Shown: piece by piece, positions 58,475-64,000 of the stretch
Layout: each line of letters opens with the position of its first letter
Numbering within the stretch: position 1 is the first letter of the stretch
Origin: Monoplex corrugatus
Taxonomy: Eukaryota > Mollusca > Gastropoda > Littorinimorpha > Ranellidae
DNA: 64,000 bases
NCBI GenBank assembly: GCA_030674185.1
Contig: CM060307.1
Coordinates: forward strand, 34,187,798 to 34,251,797
Direction: 5' to 3'
Translations under genes and position numbers: made by a program
The notes under the pieces: generated by a model
The model's input: only the letters and a program-made list of their open reading frames with translations
The model's database searches: none
Told to the model about the DNA's origin: nothing

Positions 58475-59420
58475 ATTTCTGTATTACAGGATATGCATTT
58501 GTTGTCTATTGTCCGGATCTTTTTTTAAAGTGATGTTTTCCTTTTTTGCAATTATTTGAAAACTTCATATTATTAGAAACCATTTTTATGTTATTTATCT
58601 TACTGTTTTCCTTTTGTTAACAATCGGTGGAGAATTTGCTGGGAATATTTGCTGCTTTTGATCTTTGCGACTAGAAGTAAGGGTCACTCATTTGTACTGC
58701 AATAATTAAAAAATAAGACCTTTGAGTGAACGTATGATCAAGATCTGCCATCTGTGAAATTGGTCAAGGGCCTCGGGCGACTATGACTAGATATGTAACA
58801 AATATTCATACATACATTCGGGATTTCTCAAAGTCCTGACTTCTGATCCAAACCATAATCTGTCTTGGCATATTTTCATACACAATTCTGCGCCACACAA
58901 ACGGCCTCCTGGTCGATACGATAAATCATTAAAAGAGGAAAGTAAACAAAACAAATAAAAAAAACCAAAAAACAAGCTTTCCTCTAAAAGTAAACGAGAT
59001 GGTCAAAACATGATAATCTTTATCTTGTCTTTTGCCATGTTTCATGAACAATTTACCCATGAAAAAGCTGACTCGATCATTTCAGCGACTGGTTTAAAAA
59101 AACAACAAAAAACACAACAACAACAAAAAACGTACGTCCGACATGGTATTTAAACTGAATCAGAAATAGATGAGTTATATTCATCTTTGCATTTCTGAGC
59201 CAAGCAGTCCAACTAGTCTTATTTTCATTCGGAAATTGTGCGACTGGATCATGCGCTTTACAGGATATATTTTCCAAATTTGGTCAAAATTCGTTGAACG
59301 ACTGAGCGACTCGTCTTCTTGAAACTTGCACGATTACAATTTCTTACAGCACCACATGTTTGTATTTTCGTTTTAGTGGTCTGCTTTTACTTGGATGCGT
59401 ATATGCACGTTGTTTTGCCA
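58475..59420. other. intergenic, no gene seen
   Basis: AT-rich sequence, (CAA)n-like run at 59094-59128. Nothing recognisable. Confidence 0.5.
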
Positions 59421-59424
59421 ATAC

Positions 59425-59735
59425 TGTGCAGGTCGTATGTTGCTGCACAGTCTGCATATTCCGTCTTCGGTGGGCGTGCATACTGGGTGTTTACGTTTTC
59501 ATAAGTCACTGCACACGTACAGGATCATTAACATACATATTTGACATCCTGCCTGTGTATACATACGAAGGGTATAAACATTTAGACACTAGCAGGTCAG
59601 CAAATACATGTCGACCTGGGAGATCGAAAGAATCTTCACCCAACAGGTAACAGGAGGTATTCAGGCGGGATCGAACTTAGACTTCCGAATAGAAGTCCCG
59701 ACATCTTACCCACTTGACTATCGTACCGGTCTGAC
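59425..59735 (-). mobile_element. tRNA-derived SINE, family A
   Basis: GCTGCACAGTCTGCATATTC, CATATTTGACATCCTGCC, ATGTCGACCTGGGAGATCGA, then GGGATCGAACTTAGACTTCC as the B-box complement and a tRNA-like head. A (TG)n/(GA)n run follows at 59748-59790. Confidence 0.7.
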
Positions 59736-59747
59736 GGCTACGAACTC

Positions 59748-59783
<36 letters not shown>

Positions 59784-59799
59784 CAGAGAGAGAGGAATT

Positions 59800-61010
59800 T
59801 TAAGTACAGGTCATTGTCAGGCACACACATCGTCCTACGAAATAAACTTCTCAAGACTGCCGTAGTATAGCCACCTCTTCAAGCGACTGGCTCAGTTAAT
59901 TGCCTGTCTCCACAATTTTCATCCGCTTGTTCTAACCTCAGCATTCGTTCTTCACCAGTTCCCCCTGGGCCTGATACGTGCCCCAAAGTTGGTGACATCC
60001 ATGTGGTATGCGGTAAAGACCTGACCGAATTCAGACCAAAAATTCAGAGAACGCAACACGGGTTTACTGAATAAGACTTTAGAGGAACCGCGGACTAAAG
60101 ATTAAAAACAAAACAAAACAAACGTATAAAAAGCAACGTGAAAGTTATCTTGATGCGCAACAAACTTATCGTGTCTAGTTGTCCATGTCAAAGTATGCCA
60201 AGTTTTGAATTTACCAAAGTTACGACTGTTTCAAATAGAGCAGACAGTCGTTAGCTGACTAGTTAATACAGTTCATATTGCTTACAGCCCAGCCGACTAC
60301 TAAAGCCATATCGGGGCTAACACCACGTCAAAAACGACGACCAGATTAAAGATAAAAAACAGCAGTTAAAAACCATTGAAGACGACAAACCAGCTCTATC
60401 ATATTTGCTTGCCTGTCAGAAAATTTCATAGCGACGCTACCCGATCATGGAAAAGTTCAGTAACCGTAATGGTGTGGAATGTGATCTAAACTATTAGGCA
60501 GACGGCGGAGAGGAGACGCAGAGCACGACACGCGTTTGGACCCTGACCCTGTGAGCTTGAAATACCAAGGTCTGCGTCTTGTGGCAAGTCTAAACACAAT
60601 ATCTGTTGATTCATGTCCATTTTCACCCTCAACTGCAGCCCTTTTTAGTCAACCACGCGGAAAACCCAACAGCGGAACTCGCGTGTTTTCAGACTATAGA
60701 GTGTGTGGCAGGTTTATCAGTTTCACATCTCGTGAGCCGACTGAACAGACAACAAACCAGCTCTGTCATAATTGCTTGCCTGTCAGATAATTTTATAGCG
60801 ACGCCACCCGAGCAGAAAACGATGCAATGGAAATCGTTGGTACGACGGTTATTTTAGTCAATGGAGGTTCAAGGTCCCTCGCCCACCATAGTCGAGAAAA
60901 CATGATCAAAGATCCGATTGCAGAGGTGTTTTGTACGATGTTGACTGATGAAAGAAGTGGCATCACATGGAAAGTGTAGGAACAAAAATGCAGACAGAAA
61001 TCATCGCATC
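59800..61010. other. intergenic, no gene seen
   Basis: CAGCCCAGCCGACTACTAAA and GCCATATCGGGGCTAACACC at 60286-60327 are the antisense 3' end of repeat family B. A 25-nt phrase CAACAAACCAGCTCTGTCAT recurs at about 60388 and 60750. Confidence 0.45.
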
Positions 61011-61014
61011 CGCA

Positions 61015-61150
61015 AGTTTAGTACCCAAGCCACCACCACTGAAGGTCTTGTGGAAGGGGAAGACAGATCCGTGAACGACTGGGAATGAAATCCGGAACCT
61101 TCTCGCTTCGCAAGACAGGCATTTTTATCACTAGACATCACTTCCACTGA
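61015..61150 (-). mobile_element. tRNA-derived SINE fragment, antisense
   Basis: CACCACTGAAGGTCTTGTGG and AAGGGGAAGACAGATC, then ATCCGGAACCTTCTCGCTTC and TCACTAGACATCACTTCCAC. Same family as 1735-1915 by pattern. Confidence 0.4.
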
Positions 61151-61179
61151 CTGTCCAGTAGGCTTTCACTCACATGCTA

Positions 61180-62815
61180 GAGTTATCAACAACGATTTGA
61201 CGCATAGGCCCGGAAACTAAAGATTATCAAGAACGAATTTTGTATAGACCCAGATGCTATGAATTGTCAACTATTTAGCATATAGACCCATATGCTATGA
61301 ATTGACAACGATTTGTCATTTTAGAACCGATGCTATGAATCCTCAACGATTTAGCGATAGACCCAGATGACATGAATATCGTCAATAGTTAGCGTATGTA
61401 CCCAGATGCTATGGAATATTAACAACGATCTAGCGTATAGACCCAGATGCTATGGATTATTAACAACGATCTAGCGTATGCTATGGATTATTAACAACGA
61501 TCTAGCGTTTACACCCAGATGCTATGGATTATTAACAACGATCTAGCGTATAGACCCAGATGCTATGGATTATTAACAACGATCTAGCATATAGACCCAG
61601 ATGCTATGGATTATTAACAACGATCTAGCGTTTACACCCAGATGCTGTGGATTGTTAATAACGATCTAGCATATAGACTCAGATGTAAAGGATTATCAAT
61701 AACGAACTAGCGCATAGACCCAGAAGCTGGGGATTGTTAAGAACGATCTAGCATATAGACTACGATGCTAAGGATCCTTAACAACGAACTAGCATATAGA
61801 CCCAGAAGCTAGGATTGTTAATAACGATCTAGCATATAGACCCAGAAGCTAGGGATTGTTAATAACAATCTAGCATATAGACCCAGATGCTAGGGATTGT
61901 TAATAACGAGCTAGCATATACACTCAGATGCTATGGATTATTAACAATGATCTAGCATATAGACTCTGTTGCTAAGTATTCTTTAACAACGGTCTAGCAT
62001 ATATAGACCCAGAAGCTAGGGATTGTTAATAACGAACTAGCATATATACCCAGATGCTATGGATTATTAACAACGATCTAGCATATACACCCAGATACTA
62101 TGGATTATTAACGATCTAGCACATAGACCCATAAGCTAGGGATTGTTAATAACGATCTAGCATATACATCCAGATGTTATAGATTATTAACAACGATCTA
62201 GCATATAGACCCAGATGCTAGGGACTGTTAATAACGATCTAGCATATAGACCCATATGCTATGGATTATTAACAACGATCTAGCATATAGACCCAGATGC
62301 TATGGATTATTAACGATCTAGCACATAGACCCATAAGCTAGGGATTGTTAATAACGATCTAGCATATACATCCAGATGTTATAGATTATTAACAACGATC
62401 TAGCATATAGACCCAGATGCTAGGGACTGTTAATAACGATCTAGCATATAGACCCATATGCTATGGATTATTAACAACGATCTAGCTATAGACCCAGATG
62501 CTATGGATTATTAACAACGATCTAGCATATAGACCCAGATGCTAGGGACTGTTAATAACGATCTAGCATATAGACCCAGAAGCTAGGGATTGTTGACAAC
62601 GATGTAGAGGATAGACCCACATGTTAGGGGATTGTTAACATTTTAGCACATAAATCCAGATGCTACTATCAACAATGATCTAGCGCACAGACCCGGATGC
62701 AAGCGATCATTATAACTACGATCTAGCATGTAGACCCAGATGTGATCGATTATCAGCAACGATTTAGTCCATTGACCCATGAGCAAAGGATTATCAACAA
62801 CGATCTGGCGCGAAC
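61180..62815. repeat. 41-bp minisatellite, ~40 units
   Basis: Consensus GATCTAGCATATAGACCCAG then ATGCTATGGATTATTAACAAC. Subfamilies (AAGCTAGGGATTGTTAATAAC versus ATGCTATGGATTATTAACAAC) alternate, and a block of about 190 bp is repeated (62090-62230 and 62300-62450). ORFs are absent because of stop codons in each unit. Confidence 0.95.
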
Positions 62816-62939
62816 GTTCAAACTGCCAGACGCGCAGGTACTATCCATGGTAGCGTTTAGTCAATATCTGGGGTCACACTTACAACTATGATTTGTGGTC
62901 ACTTGAAAATAAAGTATTTAGAAATTGACAAATATTAAC

Positions 62940-63420
62940 CCCCTCCCTCCCTATTAAGCATAGTCCTTTAAAGCCTGACGAGTGTTTTTGTTTGTCTTGA
63001 ATCCCAGCTTTGACCACGTATTTAGTCTGTTCTTTTCTTGTTTTGCAAAATAAAATATTTTAACGTCTTTAGCGATAGACCCAGATGACATGAATATCGT
63101 CAACTATTTAGCGTATGTACGTGTCGTAGGCACGTCTTTAGTTTTCAAATTTCAAATGGTTCTTGGTACCGATAAAAGGTTCAGGACACTGAACTAAATA
63201 TATGTGAGCCATCCCTTTCTGAGACTGCTGTTGGTTTTACATGAGAATTTGGGGAAATTCAAATTTGAATGGCGTGGTTAAAACGAAGGTGATAAGAATA
63301 TTAAGGAGACTGGCTTTAGTTGAAGGTCCATATTCTGTCGAATAAGAACTGAAATTAAGCGTTTATGTAAACTGTTATACTCTCGATGTTCAATGTTTTC
63401 AAGAAAAGCCAATGGCTGTT
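62940..63420. other. intergenic with a displaced satellite unit
   Basis: Unique sequence. 63068-63120 (TTTAGCGATAGACCCAGATG, then ACATGAATATCGTCAACTAT) duplicates 61351-61403 from the left edge of the array, about 250 bp beyond its right edge. Confidence 0.7.
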
Positions 63421-63519
63421 TCAGAAATAAGCAGTTAACTCACACATGTGAAACAACAATTTTAAGAATCTCGACAAATGAACTTGCAGACAAATGAGCA
63501 AACAAACGAACAAACAGAC

Positions 63520-63659
<140 letters not shown>

Positions 63660-64000
63660 GTCAACATTTTGATAGTTTATTACTCCTTCACCATAACAGC
63701 CATTGGCGATAGATCTAGTGCTGCTTGCAGCACTAAAGAGAACGCAGAGTGTTCAGCTTTTACAACACATATGTGGACATTTTAACAATCAGCCAAAGCC
63801 ACTTAATGTGCGAAAAGTCCACCCACGAGTTCAACATTCAAGCGCCAGAAGAAGGAAGGAAGCTGCAGGCCATTGTCGTAATGTGCTGTCGTAGGCTTGT
63901 GGGGACTGGGGGCAATTGGCGCCAGGTCGTCTCTGTGCTGGTCACTTCGGTTTGTGCTGTGGCTCGTAAGGTCGACAAAATCAGCGATTGTTTCCGTGTG

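Overview
This is a eukaryotic, almost certainly animal, window. Introns with GT-AG borders interrupt every gene, coding density is very low, and (CA)n/(TG)n runs, tRNA-derived SINEs, 5'-truncated LINEs and roughly 40-bp minisatellites fill the rest. The SINE types and the very high CA microsatellite load suggest a marine mollusc, probably a gastropod. That is inference; no rRNA or mitochondrial marker is present.

Two host genes are supported by protein similarity and by exon chains whose reading phases agree at every join. (1) Minus strand, about 0.8-10 kb: SIL1, the ER-lumenal nucleotide exchange factor of BiP/HSPA5. Seven exons are visible, from a signal-peptide exon (9749-9967) to an armadillo-type exon (807-1068). 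The C-terminal exon(s) lie off the left edge. (2) Plus strand, 17.4-55.5 kb: a nucleoplasmin/nucleophosmin-family histone chaperone. Ten exons join without a frame conflict into an ORF of 287 codons plus stop, with a core domain, two acidic tracts, basic NLS-like segments and a basic tail, then a poly(A) signal. About 0.86 kb of coding sequence is spread over about 38 kb. The two genes are divergent, separated by about 7.5 kb rich in SINEs and microsatellites.

Layout: 0.15-2.7 kb, two inverted piggyBac-like non-autonomous elements around the last visible SIL1 exon; 1-10 kb, SIL1; 10-17 kb, microsatellites and SINEs; 17.4-55.5 kb, the nucleoplasmin gene, whose introns hold five minisatellites (20.5, 22.9, 25.9, 45.5 and 54.6 kb), a 1.6-kb C/A-only tract (31.9-33.5 kb), a 5'-truncated CR1/L2-type LINE (39.1-40.7 kb), a family of about 500-bp same-orientation repeats and TTAA-ended palindromes; 55.5-64 kb, no recognised gene, a SINE, a hAT-like MITE, and a 1.6-kb minisatellite with a 41-bp period.

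No wholly new system is evident. The most interesting observations are: two SIL1 introns in which the splice acceptor and exon start have been tandemly duplicated (one array gives in-frame alternative acceptors); an apparent frameshift in the SIL1 signal-peptide exon; a SIL1 intron where only a second, downstream AG keeps the frame; a 19-nt microexon and an in-frame tandem (NAGNAG) acceptor in the nucleoplasmin gene; an unassigned GC3-rich exon at 37.57 kb; and a near-perfect 80-bp palindrome with TTAA ends belonging to a dispersed family.
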